Shown: one piece after another, positions 1-8,225 of the stretch
Layout: the number at the start of each line of letters is the position of its first letter
How positions within the stretch are numbered: position 1 is the stretch's first letter
Source: Alkaliphilus sp. NP8
GTDB lineage: Bacteria; Bacillota; Clostridia; Peptostreptococcales; Natronincolaceae
Reading direction: 5' to 3'
NCBI GenBank assembly: GCA_015978205.1
Contig: JADWMM010000005.1
Coordinates: forward strand, 1 to 46,530
DNA length: 46,530 bases
Made by a program: the position numbers and the translations under genes
The notes under the pieces: model-generated
The model's database searches: none
What the model was told of the DNA's origin: nothing
What the model saw: only the letters and a program-made list of their open reading frames with translations

Positions 1-468
1 GCTTATCCTAAGTCAGATGTTCAAAGATGTGTAATTCATCAACTTAGAAACTCTTTTAAGTATGTATCATATAAGCATAGAAAAGAATTTGCTAGAGATT
101 TTAAAGCAGTATATACAGCGATTAATGAAGAACAGGCATATGAATCTTTACAAGAAGTTAAGGATAAATGGAATGTTAAATATCCATTTGCAATTAAAAG
201 CTGGGAAGAAAACTGGGATGTACTTTCTCCATTTTTCAAGTTTCCGGAGGAAGTTAGAAGAATCATGTATACTACAAATATAATAGAGAGCCTTCATAGA
301 CAGTTTAGAAAAGTAACTAAATCAAAGGATGTATTTCCTTCAGATCAATCTTTAGAAAAGATGTTATATCTATCATCACAAAATATAATAAAGAAGTGAA
401 CCCAGCGCTACAGGAATTGGGATTTAGTAATTAATCAACAAATAAACATTCAAATAATAGAAAAATAA
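1..468 (+). pseudogene. IS256-family transposase, 3' remnant with nonsense codon
   Basis: The frame runs in from the window edge and encodes the C-terminal part of a Mutator/IS256-type DDE transposase: the 'CVIHQLRNS' block near the start and the 'NIIESLHRQFRK' block near 280-312 are typical. The frame stops at TGA 397-399, exactly where the family has Trp (KKWTQRYRNW). After the TGA the same frame continues as TQRYRNWDLVINQ and then degenerates to a TAA at 466-468. The gene is therefore broken by a TGG-to-TGA change and its tail is worn. The 5' part lies outside the window, so nothing can be said about it. Confidence 0.88.
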
Positions 469-569
469 TTACTGATATCTATCTATATATCGGTAATGTT
501 ATAATTTGATTCTCAAATACATCCATATTACTTTTATTATAGTAATTACTATACAATAATATATTTTTT

Positions 570-685
570 TGGTTCACACCCCACCTAGATAGCTCTCTAG
601 CTAAAGTATCATTCATAGCAACGATTCTTCTACAGGATTTAGTTTTGGGTGCCTCAAATACTCATACTTTGTTTTGGTATTGAAG
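570..685 (-). pseudogene. Tyrosine recombinase (integrase) scrap
   Basis: On the minus strand a short frame reads PKTKSCRRIVAMNDTL followed by ARELSRW. This resembles the 'PKTKSSRR-I-L' stretch before the catalytic His/Arg box in Tn916/phage-type tyrosine recombinases. Both sides are interrupted by stops, so only a relic is left. Identification is by motif memory only. It lies between the IS256 remnant and the MATE gene, and the rest of 469-827 shows no gene. Confidence 0.4.
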
Positions 686-827
686 TGTTTTGCTTATTGA
701 GGTTGTTTTAGATACAAAGTCCTTAATGTATTCAGGCTTTTTATAGGTATATCCAAAGATTTTAGTTCTTCCATTATTTTTGTGTTCAATTTAATATTTA
801 AAACTAAACTCTAGCAACAATATTAAT

Positions 828-2147
828 TCATTTATCGTTTCTTAATTTATACAAGCAAAATACGGATTTAAGTGGAGTCTCTAACCTTAGTAAAAATAGC
901 ACTAATACAGGATCTAATTTAAATTTAAAAGCTGCAATAGCGCCTATAGGAATAAGCAACCATAAGAAAACAACATCAACAAAAGCTGCATATTTAGTAT
1001 CCCCTCCACCTCTTAGTATTCCCGCAATACTTGGACTAGTGAAAGCCATAAATAATGTATGAAATCCATAAATATATATTAGATTATTGGCTATCTGCTT
1101 TGTTGTTTCTTCTATGTCATATAAGCCTATAATTGAATCTTTAATAAGGAATAGCACTGAAGTTGATGATATTCCTAAAATAAGATAAATAAATAGTAAC
1201 TTATTCTTTATCTTCATAGCTTCTTTTTTGTTACCTGAACCTACAGTTTTTCCAACAATTACAGCTGATGCATTAGCAACTCCAAGGATAAATGAGGTTA
1301 CCATTTGAAACATAATATTACAAATACTATTAGCTGCTACTACGTTTGGACTTAAATGGCCTAGAATAACAGTGTGCATTGAAAGTCCTATTCCCCATAT
1401 CAATTCGTTACATATAACAGGCATACCATATTTCAGCATATCTTGAAGTAAGCTTTTATCCTTATATTTAAGCATATAAATTCTGTATTTTATTTTATTT
1501 TCGTAGTTTAAAATATAAAATATAATTACTATAAATTCAGCTATACGCGCAAGCAGTGTTCCAAACTTACCCAAAATAAATATATAGTTACCAACTATAT
1601 TAACTATAAAAGATAGCATATATATATTAAGACAAATACTAACTGTTTTTACACTACGCAGAATAACTAAAAAAGTAGATGTAATGCCATAAAATAAATA
1701 TGAGATAGCTACCACTCGTAAATAAGAATACCCTACCTTTATAACTTCAATATCTGATGTAAATATACTCATAACTTCTACAGGAAAGATCAGTAATACT
1801 AATGCCAGTAGTGCACTTATGAAAAATGATATCTTTAAGGTTATAGTAGTTATCTTCTGAATGCTTTCGATATTTTTATTTCCCCAATAATGACTGCATA
1901 ACACTACTGCTCCTCCACCAACTCCAAATATGAGTAATGTAAACATAAAAAATACTTGATTAGCCAAACTAGTAGCAGATAAGGCTGTTTCTCCAAATCC
2001 TCCAAGCATTACTGTATCCATTAAGTTGATACTATAGGAAATGATATTTTGTAAAGCTATTGGAATTGTGATTGTAGCAATTGCTTTGTAGAGAGAATAA
2101 TCTTTACCTATATGTTTGATTAAATTATTTGTCATCATCCTAATCAT
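828..2147 (-). CDS. MATE family multidrug/cation exporter
   Basis: 439-residue integral membrane protein with about twelve hydrophobic segments, of normal length for MATE Na+/H+-coupled antiporters (about 440-460). The N-terminal half has the family pattern of NxxDTxMLGG-like residues (SINLMDTVMLGGFGETALSA), and the second half repeats the fold. MATE proteins export cationic drugs, dyes or metabolites across the cytoplasmic membrane; substrate cannot be read from sequence. The start is uncertain: ATG at 2147 has no good ribosome site, and ATGs at 2138 and 2135 are alternatives. It is divergent from the XRE-cupin gene, with 144 bp between the starts. Confidence 0.9.
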   Translation of the reverse strand: MIRMMTNNLIKHIGKDYSLYKAIATITIPIALQNIISYSINLMDTVMLGGFGETALSATSLANQVFFMFTLLIFGVGGGAVVLCSHYWGNKNIESIQKITTITLKISFFISALLALVLLIFPVEVMSIFTSDIEVIKVGYSYLRVVAISYLFYGITSTFLVILRSVKTVSICLNIYMLSFIVNIVGNYIFILGKFGTLLARIAEFIVIIFYILNYENKIKYRIYMLKYKDKSLLQDMLKYGMPVICNELIWGIGLSMHTVILGHLSPNVVAANSICNIMFQMVTSFILGVANASAVIVGKTVGSGNKKEAMKIKNKLLFIYLILGISSTSVLFLIKDSIIGLYDIEETTKQIANNLIYIYGFHTLFMAFTSPSIAGILRGGGDTKYAAFVDVVFLWLLIPIGAIAAFKFKLDPVLVLFLLRLETPLKSVFCLYKLRNDK

Positions 2148-2242
2148 ATTTTTATTATATTAAATTTTATTCAATATATAGAATAAAAGCATCATACCAT
2201 TTTATCAACACTAATGCAATATAATGAAACAAATTTATTATA

Positions 2243-2271
2243 TTGAACTCAAATCATGAATACGTTATAAT
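2243..2271 (+). promoter_or_regulatory. Promoter of the XRE-cupin gene
   Basis: TTGAAC at 2243-2248 and a perfect TATAAT at 2266-2271 are separated by 17 bp. The ribosome site AGGAGG follows at about 2278, so the leader is very short. Confidence 0.7.
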
Positions 2272-2291
2272 AACTATAGGAGGATACTAAT

Positions 2292-2849
2292 ATGGAAACT
2301 TTGAAAATCGGGAAAAAAATAAATGAATATAGACGAATTAATAATTTAACAATAAAGGAATTCTCTAAAATAACTAATTTAAGCTCGGCCTTATTAAGTC
2401 AATTAGAAAGAGGTATGGGAAATCCTAGTTTATCTGCATTACAATCCATCGCATCCGCACTTGATATCACTCTTCCTTCTTTATTCGAAGCGGAAGTAAG
2501 CAATGAATCATTAATTCTAAGAAAAGAAGACAGAAAAACTATATATAACCCAGATCAAAAACATGTAATGTATGACATCTTAACACCTAGTCCATTGAAC
2601 TCAAATGTTGAGTTATTATTAATGAATTTAAGTGCAAACAGTAAAACTTATGGAGATTACACTTCACACCTTGAAGAAGAATTAGCTTATATTTTAAAAG
2701 GTGAAGTCTATATTCTTTTTAAAGATGAAGAGTTTTTACTAAGAGAAGGTGACACTATTAGGATTATGCCTAATAGAGAGCATAAGTTTCAAAACCATAC
2801 ACTTAATGATGTGAAAGTTCTTTTTATAAAGTCAATGCCAAACTATTAA
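2292..2849 (+). CDS. XRE-family HTH regulator with C-terminal cupin
   Basis: 185 residues: an HTH_XRE domain at about 8-63 (IKEFSKITNLSSALLSQLE, then RGMGNPSLSAL) and a cupin_2 barrel at about 105-180 (EEELAYILKGEVYILF, then the second conserved motif around REGDTIRI and EHKFQN). This PuuR/SutR-like layout is typical of regulators that sense a small metabolite in the cupin and control an adjacent catabolic or transport gene. The start is fixed by AGGAGG 8-9 nt upstream. The creatininase-family gene follows on the same strand after 119 bp, and the MATE exporter is divergent, so either may be the target. Confidence 0.9.
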   Translation: METLKIGKKINEYRRINNLTIKEFSKITNLSSALLSQLERGMGNPSLSALQSIASALDITLPSLFEAEVSNESLILRKEDRKTIYNPDQKHVMYDILTPSPLNSNVELLLMNLSANSKTYGDYTSHLEEELAYILKGEVYILFKDEEFLLREGDTIRIMPNREHKFQNHTLNDVKVLFIKSMPNY

Positions 2850-2853
2850 ATAT

Positions 2854-2874
2854 CCAGGAACTTAATTGTCCTGG
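2854..2874 (+). terminator. Weak stem-loop after XRE-cupin gene
   Basis: CCAGGA (2854-2859) and TCCTGG (2869-2874) form a 6-bp stem with a 9-nt loop immediately after the stop codon. There is no U-run, so it may be an attenuator or processing hairpin rather than a true terminator. Confidence 0.35.
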
Positions 2875-2921
2875 CTACTAGATATTAAGCAAGTTAGGCC
2901 AAGCAAAGCTTTCCCTAACAA

Positions 2922-2934
2922 GTACACCGTGTAC
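2922..2934. promoter_or_regulatory. Candidate operator, 13-bp dyad before the creatininase gene
   Basis: GTACAC-C-GTGTAC is a perfect inverted repeat with 6-bp arms. It lies 35 bp before the amidohydrolase start, next to another dyad (GTTAGG at about 2893 with CCTAAC at about 2914). The sequence is more GC-rich than its surroundings. Assignment to the neighbouring XRE-cupin regulator is inference. Confidence 0.4.
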
Positions 2935-2968
2935 ATACCGAAATATGTATATGTAAAGGAGAATTCTT

Positions 2969-3742
2969 ATGAAAAATAACATCCGTTGGGACAATCTGAC
3001 ATATCCGGAAATTGCAAAACTTTCAGAGCAAGAGGCAATTGTATTACTACCAGTAGGTTCAACAGAACAACATGGACCACATTTACCGGTGGGGTGTGAT
3101 CATTTAATGGCAACTGCTATGAGTGAGCTTTTTGCAGAAGAACTTTGTAAGAGAGGGAAGCCTTGCGTAGTAGCACCATCTATACCTGTAGGGAACTCTA
3201 TACATCACATGAGTTTTAGTGGTTCTATGACACTTTCACCAGAAACTTATATGAGGGTTCTTTTCGATTATTGCAAATCAATTGCATCCCATGGTTTCAG
3301 AAAAATTGTCATTGTAAATGGACATGGTGGAAACACTACACCAACTGAAACAGCTTTAATAAATATAAATGAAGCACTAGGTTTTCCAGTTTACTTTACG
3401 GGGTATTGGAAAGTGGACAAAACAGCACTTTCTGACATTTTAGAGACACAAGATGGAATAATTCATGCTTGTGAGGGTGAAACTTCTCTTATGATGGCAA
3501 TCAACGAATCTTTGGTAGATCCTATTTATAAGGAGACTAAAGGATATCCAGGAAGTTGTCTTAAAGTAGAGGATGATGGAATCTTATCTACATTCCATCG
3601 TATGGAGTCTCACACTGAAAATGGAGTAAGTGGCAATGCTTATGCTGCAACAAAGAAAAAGGGAGAAAAAGTAGTAGTACGTTATGTAAAAGCTATGGCA
3701 GATATTTTAGAAGATGATAATCTATGGGATCAAAAAGTCTAA
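2969..3742 (+). CDS. Creatininase-family amidohydrolase
   Basis: 257 residues matching the creatininase superfamily, metal-dependent hydrolases of cyclic and linear amides. Metal-site residues are visible: E33 and H35 in GSTEQHGPHLP, D44 in GCDH, H119 in NGHGGN, and the downstream HACEGETS block (166-173), where most relatives have HAGExETS. The family includes creatinine amidohydrolase and MftE-type peptidases of peptide-derived cofactors; no radical SAM or peptide precursor is nearby, so the substrate is open. AAGGAG lies 7 nt before the ATG. It probably forms a regulatory unit with the preceding XRE-cupin gene. Confidence 0.87.
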   Translation: MKNNIRWDNLTYPEIAKLSEQEAIVLLPVGSTEQHGPHLPVGCDHLMATAMSELFAEELCKRGKPCVVAPSIPVGNSIHHMSFSGSMTLSPETYMRVLFDYCKSIASHGFRKIVIVNGHGGNTTPTETALININEALGFPVYFTGYWKVDKTALSDILETQDGIIHACEGETSLMMAINESLVDPIYKETKGYPGSCLKVEDDGILSTFHRMESHTENGVSGNAYAATKKKGEKVVVRYVKAMADILEDDNLWDQKV

Positions 3743-4381
3743 ACATATCCATATGAAAGCAGATATAATTTAATATTCTAAAATGTAGTAAACAGCAACT
3801 TCAGTCACTTCGTTCCTTTAGCAAGGTGCCGTTTACTTGTCGAGTTAAGATGGTGATTTATGTAAAAATAAAGGTAGAATTGTATACAAGAGCAGTTTGC
3901 TGAGATAGTAGCTGCTCTTTCTTTAGGTAGAGCATTAGCTTAATATCTTTTAATGAAAGAAACTGATTTATAAAATGAAAACTGATGGTACAGAAAGGCA
4001 ACTTGTTATGACAGGTGTATAAAAGATAAATGAGAGTGGTTGAAAGCAAAGTTTGAAACGAAAGCAGGGTATGAGAAGTAGAATAAAGGGTTAAGGTTGG
4101 AAATACCTTAGACCTTTGAATTAATGTAATATTCTCTAAGCAAATTAATATTATATATTTATGTAACTATAACACACCATGCATTTCCAGACCGTAGTAC
4201 TGCTAACAAAAAAATAAATGTGTAAGCCCCTGAAAATGGCATACTTATAGTATTTTAAGGGGTTGATTTGCTTTGAGAGAATATGATAAATGATGGATTT
4301 AGGGTATGATTTAAAACAATTTTGAGCTAAGAATGAATTACATTCACTAGGACAGATGTAGTTTTTCTATTAGAGGTCCAA
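3743..4381. other. Gene-free, degenerate intergenic stretch with hairpins
   Basis: No credible coding frame. It holds an imperfect 11-bp inverted repeat (AGTAAACAGCA at 3787-3797 with TGCCGTTTACT at 3827-3837), a terminator-like hairpin (AGAGCAG 3889-3895 with CTGCTCT 3912-3918, then TTTCTTT), and a pair AGCCCCT / AGGGGTT around 4225-4264. Together with the IS3 scrap downstream it looks like the debris of old insertions. Confidence 0.6.
3889..3925 (+). terminator. Probable terminator downstream of the creatininase gene
   Basis: AGAGCAG and CTGCTCT form a 7-bp stem, followed by a T-rich run (TTTCTTT). It is the first U-tailed hairpin after the stop codon at 3742, though 150 bp away. Confidence 0.4.
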
Positions 4382-4473
4382 ATACGAACTACTAAAGTTA
4401 TATTACATAGTGACTTAGGTTGTCAATCCTTTAGTGGTAAAGGCAACTTTTATAATAATGCCTGTATAGAATA
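4382..4473 (+). pseudogene. IS3-family transposase (orfB) scrap
   Basis: The frame reads KVILHSDLGCQ directly joined to SFSGKGNFYNNACIE. These are two blocks of the DDE core of IS3/IS150 OrfB (HSDxGxQY and SxxGNxxDNACxE), which in intact proteins are separated by about 20 residues. The intervening part is deleted and stops flank the piece. It is a relic only. Confidence 0.75.
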
Positions 4474-4602
4474 GAGAGATAATTAATATAGATGACTATT
4501 ATCATACCACAATTAATCAAAAACATCGCTTAAGACTAATCATTGTAATAAGTATTATAAATGGACACCATGGTAAACTCAGTATTGAAAATGGAATAGA
4601 TA

Positions 4603-4657
4603 TGCGTGTAAAAATCGGCCACTTAATTTTGAACTAATTCATATGGCCGACTTACAC
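4603..4657. repeat. Long imperfect stem, possible insertion sequence end
   Basis: CGTGTAA...CGGCCA on the left pairs with TGGCCG...TTACACG on the right, with about 25 bp between the inner arms. The 'TGTAAAAATCGGCCA' block resembles the multiple-repeat ends of IS21-type elements as I remember them, and IS21 istA/istB relics occur at 29.8-32.3 kb. It may equally act as a terminator for the small gene at 4706. Confidence 0.35.
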
Positions 4658-4705
4658 GTATCTTTTAGTTTTTATTTATATCATTTAACTAATTTGGTAC
4701 TAAGT

Positions 4706-4978
4706 TTATTTTTTGTTTAATAATTTTGATGTTACTAAGTTAACACCTAGTGTTGTTACTCCCCCAATCATTAATCCTGTTGCTATGTTGTATGACTTAA
4801 CTACATAAAATGCTCCACCCGCTAAAACTCCTAAAGTTCCACAAGTAGCACCTAGTATGGCACGTTTTTTTCTCACCTCTAAAGGTGCTGTAAATATCTT
4901 ATAATCTTTAACGATTTTTTTTGATGATTCTATTGCTTTTTTTCTGTTTTCTAAAGCCTTGCTATTTAGTGTTTTCAT
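4706..4978 (-). CDS. Small two-helix membrane protein, function unknown
   Basis: 90 residues: a basic, helical N-terminal 45 residues (RKKAIESSKKIVKDYKIF), then two hydrophobic segments at about 41-62 (LGATCGTLGVLAGGAFYVV) and 65-83 (IATGLMIGGVTTLGVNLV), with a basic tail. I do not recognise a family. Its ATG at 4978 lies inside the 3' end of the tetR frame (17-nt overlap), so it is translationally coupled and cotranscribed with the regulator. Context suggests that it is the target of that TetR, perhaps an envelope stress or exporter-helper protein; this is inference. Confidence 0.65.
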   Translation of the reverse strand: MKTLNSKALENRKKAIESSKKIVKDYKIFTAPLEVRKKRAILGATCGTLGVLAGGAFYVVKSYNIATGLMIGGVTTLGVNLVTSKLLNKK

Positions 4979-5621
4979 TTATTCCAACTCCTTTAAGATT
5001 ATTTTTAATTTTATCTAATAATTTATTGTCTATAACATCGACACCTAATTGTCTCATAGTAAATTGAATAAATATAAATCTATTTACGGTCTCTTCGTAT
5101 GTCCTGTTAAATAAAATAGGATTTAGCCATATATTACACAGTAAAAGTAGTAATTCTGAACATTCTTTTGGAAACCTTGTATTAAATGAACCATCTTTAA
5201 CTCCATCTTGAATCAGTTCATAAAATTTAATTGAATCTATATTCACTGTTTGAATAATATTTTGCATAATAGCCTTACTATTGTTTGTCTGATTAAGTAA
5301 AAATCTATTTGTTGTATTTATTTTTTCATCACTTGCTAATCTGTTTAATATATGTTTAATCTTTTCTTGCGCATTATAGCCATCTACTTCTAGAATTAAT
5401 TTATCCAAATAAGCATTAGCTTTTTCTCTTTCAGAAAGTAATACTGACTGTAATATTTCTTCTTTTGATTTGAAATAATGATAGATAGCTCCTTTAGAAA
5501 TTCCTAACTCATTAATAATTTCTTGTACACTTGTTTTTTCATATCCCTTTTTAATAAAAAAGCTATATGCAGTAGATAGAATATCTTCATATGTTTGATT
5601 AGATGAATTGTTGTTTATCAT
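4962..5621 (-). CDS. TetR/AcrR family repressor
   Basis: About 219 residues from the ATG at 5621, which has AAGGAGGG 7 nt upstream; the longer frame to 5669 would start inside the promoter and operator. The N-terminal helix-turn-helix is clear (KTSVQEIINELGISKGAIY, then HYFKSKEEIL). The C-terminal ligand domain is not diagnostic. The gene is the first of a two-gene operon with the small membrane protein. A dyad of TetR type at 5637-5649 sits between the -10 box and the ribosome site, so the protein very probably represses its own operon. Confidence 0.9.
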   Translation of the reverse strand: MINNNSSNQTYEDILSTAYSFFIKKGYEKTSVQEIINELGISKGAIYHYFKSKEEILQSVLLSEREKANAYLDKLILEVDGYNAQEKIKHILNRLASDEKINTTNRFLLNQTNNSKAIMQNIIQTVNIDSIKFYELIQDGVKDGSFNTRFPKECSELLLLLCNIWLNPILFNRTYEETVNRFIFIQFTMRQLGVDVIDNKLLDKIKNNLKGVGINENTK

Positions 5622-5636
5622 TATACCCTCCTTCGT

Positions 5637-5649
5637 ACCGACCATCGGT
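5637..5649. promoter_or_regulatory. TetR operator
   Basis: ACCGA-CCA-TCGGT is a 13-bp inverted repeat of the ACCGACCGGTCGGT class often bound by TetR proteins. It lies in the short leader of the tetR gene, between the -10 and the ribosome binding site. Confidence 0.65.
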
Positions 5650-5659
5650 TTGTGGTTAA

Positions 5660-5688
5660 ACAATATCATTATCTACTTTACATGTCAA
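5660..5688 (-). promoter_or_regulatory. Promoter of the tetR operon
   Basis: On the minus strand TTGACA (5688-5683) and TATTGT (5665-5660) are spaced by 17 bp, directly upstream of the operator. Confidence 0.75.
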
Positions 5689-5925
5689 GGTAATATTTTA
5701 TTATAAAGTTGGAATATATGGATTTAAGTAAATTTTTTTATCTATGGATAAATTATTTGGCGTTTAATAAGTTGTATTCTAATCAGTGTAAAATGAGAAT
5801 AATACAAAGACTTTAACATAAAAAAGAATCATATATTAATATTTAGCAAAATAGGAACAGTTTTATTTTAATGTTATTGTTATAATAAAGTTAAAGTACG
5901 GAGAAAGGTTAGGTGGAGGTGGAAA

Positions 5926-6813
5926 TTGAATTATAGGAGAGATATTGAGAAGTGTATTAAATTTATTGAGGAACATATCAAAGAAAATATTACTATTAAA
6001 GATGTTGCTAATCAATTAGGGTACTCAGTTTATCATTTTTGTAGAGTTTTTAGCTTATGTAAAGGTATGTCTGTTATGGAATATATTCGAGAACGAAGGT
6101 TGTCTTTAGCAGCTACAGAATTATTCAAAGGTGGAAAAATTATTGATATTTCTTTAGAATATGGATTTGAAACACATAGTGGTTTTAGCAAGGCATTTCG
6201 TAAATTGTTTGGTTATAGTCCCACACAATATATAGTGCGAATGGCTGGATATGATGATGCAAAAACAACATTTGAAATTGGAGGTTATATTATGAATCCT
6301 GTTATTGTAAAGAAAGCTGCATTCAAGGTAGCTGGTTATGGAATTGAAACCAATGTTACGGGGGGGACATATACAAAGGATATTGCATCCTTTTGGAGCA
6401 ATTATAATGGTGAAAATTTAGAAAGTAAAATGTATAAAATTTTAAATCCTGCTAAGCATGGTGAAGTGGGATTATGTGTTCCATTATCTGAGGATGGAAA
6501 TGCAGTATATCTTTTAGGTGTTATAGTCGATGACTTTTCAAATGTAGAAGAAAATATGCTAACAATAGAAGTGCCAGAAGCTGAGTATGCATTTTTTACA
6601 ACGACTCCTGTTGATACTACAAATGAAAAAGAACAAAAGGAGTTTGCACAGATCATTGCAGGCACATGGAAATATATTTTTGAAGATTGGTTTAAAGACA
6701 GTGGATATGTATATGACCAAGGTAAACTTGATTTTGAATCTTATGATGAACGCTGTCATCATAGGCAGGATACTGTAATGGATATTTACGTTCCTATTAA
6801 AAAAGTGAAATAA
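5926..6813 (+). CDS. AraC-family regulator with GyrI-like ligand domain
   Basis: 295 residues. The N-terminal AraC DNA-binding domain has two helix-turn-helix units at about 8-105 (TIKDVANQLGYSVYHFCRVF and IIDISLEYGFETHSGFSKAF, ending in FGYSPTQY). From about 118 there is a GyrI-like effector-binding (BacTrp/SOUL-like) domain. This layout matches Rob/SoxS-like activators that bind lipophilic or cationic compounds. The start is a TTG at 5926 preceded by GGAGGTGG. An extended -10 (TGTTATAAT) is visible near 5877-5885. The methyltransferase gene follows after 63 bp. Confidence 0.88.
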   Translation: MNYRRDIEKCIKFIEEHIKENITIKDVANQLGYSVYHFCRVFSLCKGMSVMEYIRERRLSLAATELFKGGKIIDISLEYGFETHSGFSKAFRKLFGYSPTQYIVRMAGYDDAKTTFEIGGYIMNPVIVKKAAFKVAGYGIETNVTGGTYTKDIASFWSNYNGENLESKMYKILNPAKHGEVGLCVPLSEDGNAVYLLGVIVDDFSNVEENMLTIEVPEAEYAFFTTTPVDTTNEKEQKEFAQIIAGTWKYIFEDWFKDSGYVYDQGKLDFESYDERCHHRQDTVMDIYVPIKKVK

Positions 6814-6876
6814 AGGTAACTATCTCTTTATACTTACAAAATTTACTTATAAATAAAAGAAGAAGGTGATAAAAAA

Positions 6877-7635
6877 ATGCTAAGTTATTATGGTAGATTG
6901 TCTTCAGAAGTATATGATATGGATAAACCTATAGGTCATTCTTTTGGGGATGTTGAGTTTTATATGAATAGATTAGAGTCATGTAAAGGACCTATTCTTG
7001 AACCTGGAATAGGAACTGGTCGTATATTAATTCCTCTTTTAAAAAAAGGATTAAATGTTGAAGGGTTTGATAGTTCAAAAGATATGTTAAATATATGTAT
7101 GAATAACTGTAAAAAGATAGGTTTAAATGCTAAACTTTTTGAGGCAAAGATGGAGTCTTTTTCACAAGATACAAAATATGATGCTATTATAGTACCAACG
7201 GGAACGTTCCTTTTACTACATAAAAGAGCAGACTCAATAAAAGCATTAAAAAACTTTTATAAGCATTTATCTAATGGTGGTAGATTAATTGTTGATATAT
7301 CTTTACAAACAGATATTTCAATAGACACAGTTTCTACAAAAACTTTGGAATGTTCTAATGGAGATATAATTACATTAGAAAATAAAATTGTGGAAATTGA
7401 CTATATAAATCAATATACTATTTCTCATGGGCGATATGAAAAGTGGCGTGAAGGTGTACTTCTTCAAACTGAATTAGAGTATTTTCCATTACGATGGTAT
7501 GGAGTAGAAGAGTTTAAATTAATACTTGAAAGTATAGGATTTAAAAATATTGTGATTTCTTCAGATTATAAATTTGGGCAATATCCATCAAATTCTGAAG
7601 ACATAATTACTTTTGAGGCTGTTGCTATTAAATAG
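6877..7635 (+). CDS. Class I SAM-dependent methyltransferase
   Basis: 252 residues. Motif I of the Rossmann fold is at about 41-50 (LEPGIGTGRI), followed by the acidic end of strand 2 (VEGFDSSKDML) and the 'YDAIIVPTGTF' strand 4 region. The C-terminal half carries the WYGVEEFKLILESIGF block seen in small-molecule methyltransferases of Methyltransf_11/25 type. The substrate is unknown. AGAAGG lies 8-9 nt before the ATG. Probably read from the preceding AraC gene or just behind it, and followed by a terminator-like hairpin. Confidence 0.85.
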   Translation: MLSYYGRLSSEVYDMDKPIGHSFGDVEFYMNRLESCKGPILEPGIGTGRILIPLLKKGLNVEGFDSSKDMLNICMNNCKKIGLNAKLFEAKMESFSQDTKYDAIIVPTGTFLLLHKRADSIKALKNFYKHLSNGGRLIVDISLQTDISIDTVSTKTLECSNGDIITLENKIVEIDYINQYTISHGRYEKWREGVLLQTELEYFPLRWYGVEEFKLILESIGFKNIVISSDYKFGQYPSNSEDIITFEAVAIK

Positions 7636-7674
7636 AAATATTATTATGTTGTAGTTTTAAAATGAAAAATAGGC

Positions 7675-7704
7675 AAAAAACAGGCTAGAAAACACCGGTT
7701 TTTT
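7675..7704 (+). terminator. Terminator after the methyltransferase gene
   Basis: AAAAAAC-A-GG pairs with CC-G-GTTTTTT around a 10-nt loop. It is A-tract/T-tract symmetrical and could stop transcription from both sides, including the broken HxlR gene. Confidence 0.5.
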
Positions 7705-7936
7705 AGGGTGAAATATAGATTATGTAGGGTAACTCGACTTCATTTTCTGCTGTTTTTTCTTTAAGCTGCTTGCTCAAAGTTCTATGAGCTATGGCTTTCA
7801 AATCATTCCAAAGTTTATTGTAGCGAATTACTTTAGATTTATAGAGTTTATATAAAATAACCCATTTCCATTTTCCCTGGATTTTTGAAATGGTGTAGTA
7901 TATTGGACAATTTCCGTACTTACTATTAAAATCCAT
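7703..7936 (-). pseudogene. HxlR-family regulator, truncated and deleted
   Basis: 77-residue frame beginning like an HxlR winged helix protein (NCPIYYTISKIQGKWKWVIL, then HRTLSKQLKE). After the recognition helix region it jumps to an unrelated tail (KTAENEVELPYIIYISP). The wing, the dimerisation helices and about 30-40 residues are missing compared with the normal 100-120. The conserved N-terminal Cys is kept. It is most likely nonfunctional. Confidence 0.65.
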
Positions 7937-8067
7937 TTTCTATGGTTCTTTTTTGGATAAATAAACAGAGAATAAACAATAGCTTTTTTCAGTTCTATGG
8001 GGTAAATTTAAGTAGGTATATTTTTCTTGCTATAATAAAAACAAATAAAAAAATTAAACATAAATAA

Positions 8068-8117
8068 GGGATATAGATTTTAAATAGCTTTTAAAGCTAG
8101 ATTGAATTCTATATCCC
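8068..8117. repeat. Nested inverted repeat (bidirectional hairpin)
   Basis: GGGATATAGA (8068-8077) pairs perfectly with TCTATATCCC (8108-8117), and inside it TAGCTTT-T-AAAGCTA forms a second dyad. T-rich sequence follows (TTTTTTGG at about 8124). It sits between two converging or dead units with no gene, so it may be a terminator for the TSCPD gene on the minus strand or a small mobile repeat. Confidence 0.5.
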
Positions 8118-8225
8118 ATAAAATTTTTTGGTATTATAATTTCTAATGGTTAAGTAATTTTTAATATATTGTTATTATAGTAGATTTATATAAAACATAA
8201 AACTTTTGCAAATTTATTTATTGAA

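Noticed and set aside
1..468. In-frame TGA at 397 (and TGA at 37267) read as selenocysteine, given the selenium-linked genes
   Set aside because: The first TGA replaces a conserved Trp in a decayed transposase; neither is followed by a clear bacterial SECIS hairpin in a functional context. Plain nonsense mutations explain both.
2969..3742. Creatininase gene as MftE of a mycofactocin-like system
   Set aside because: No precursor peptide, radical SAM or chaperone gene is nearby; only the fold is shared.
5622..5669. Longer TetR start at 5669
   Set aside because: It lies inside the -10/operator region; ATG 5621 with AAGGAGGG is far better.
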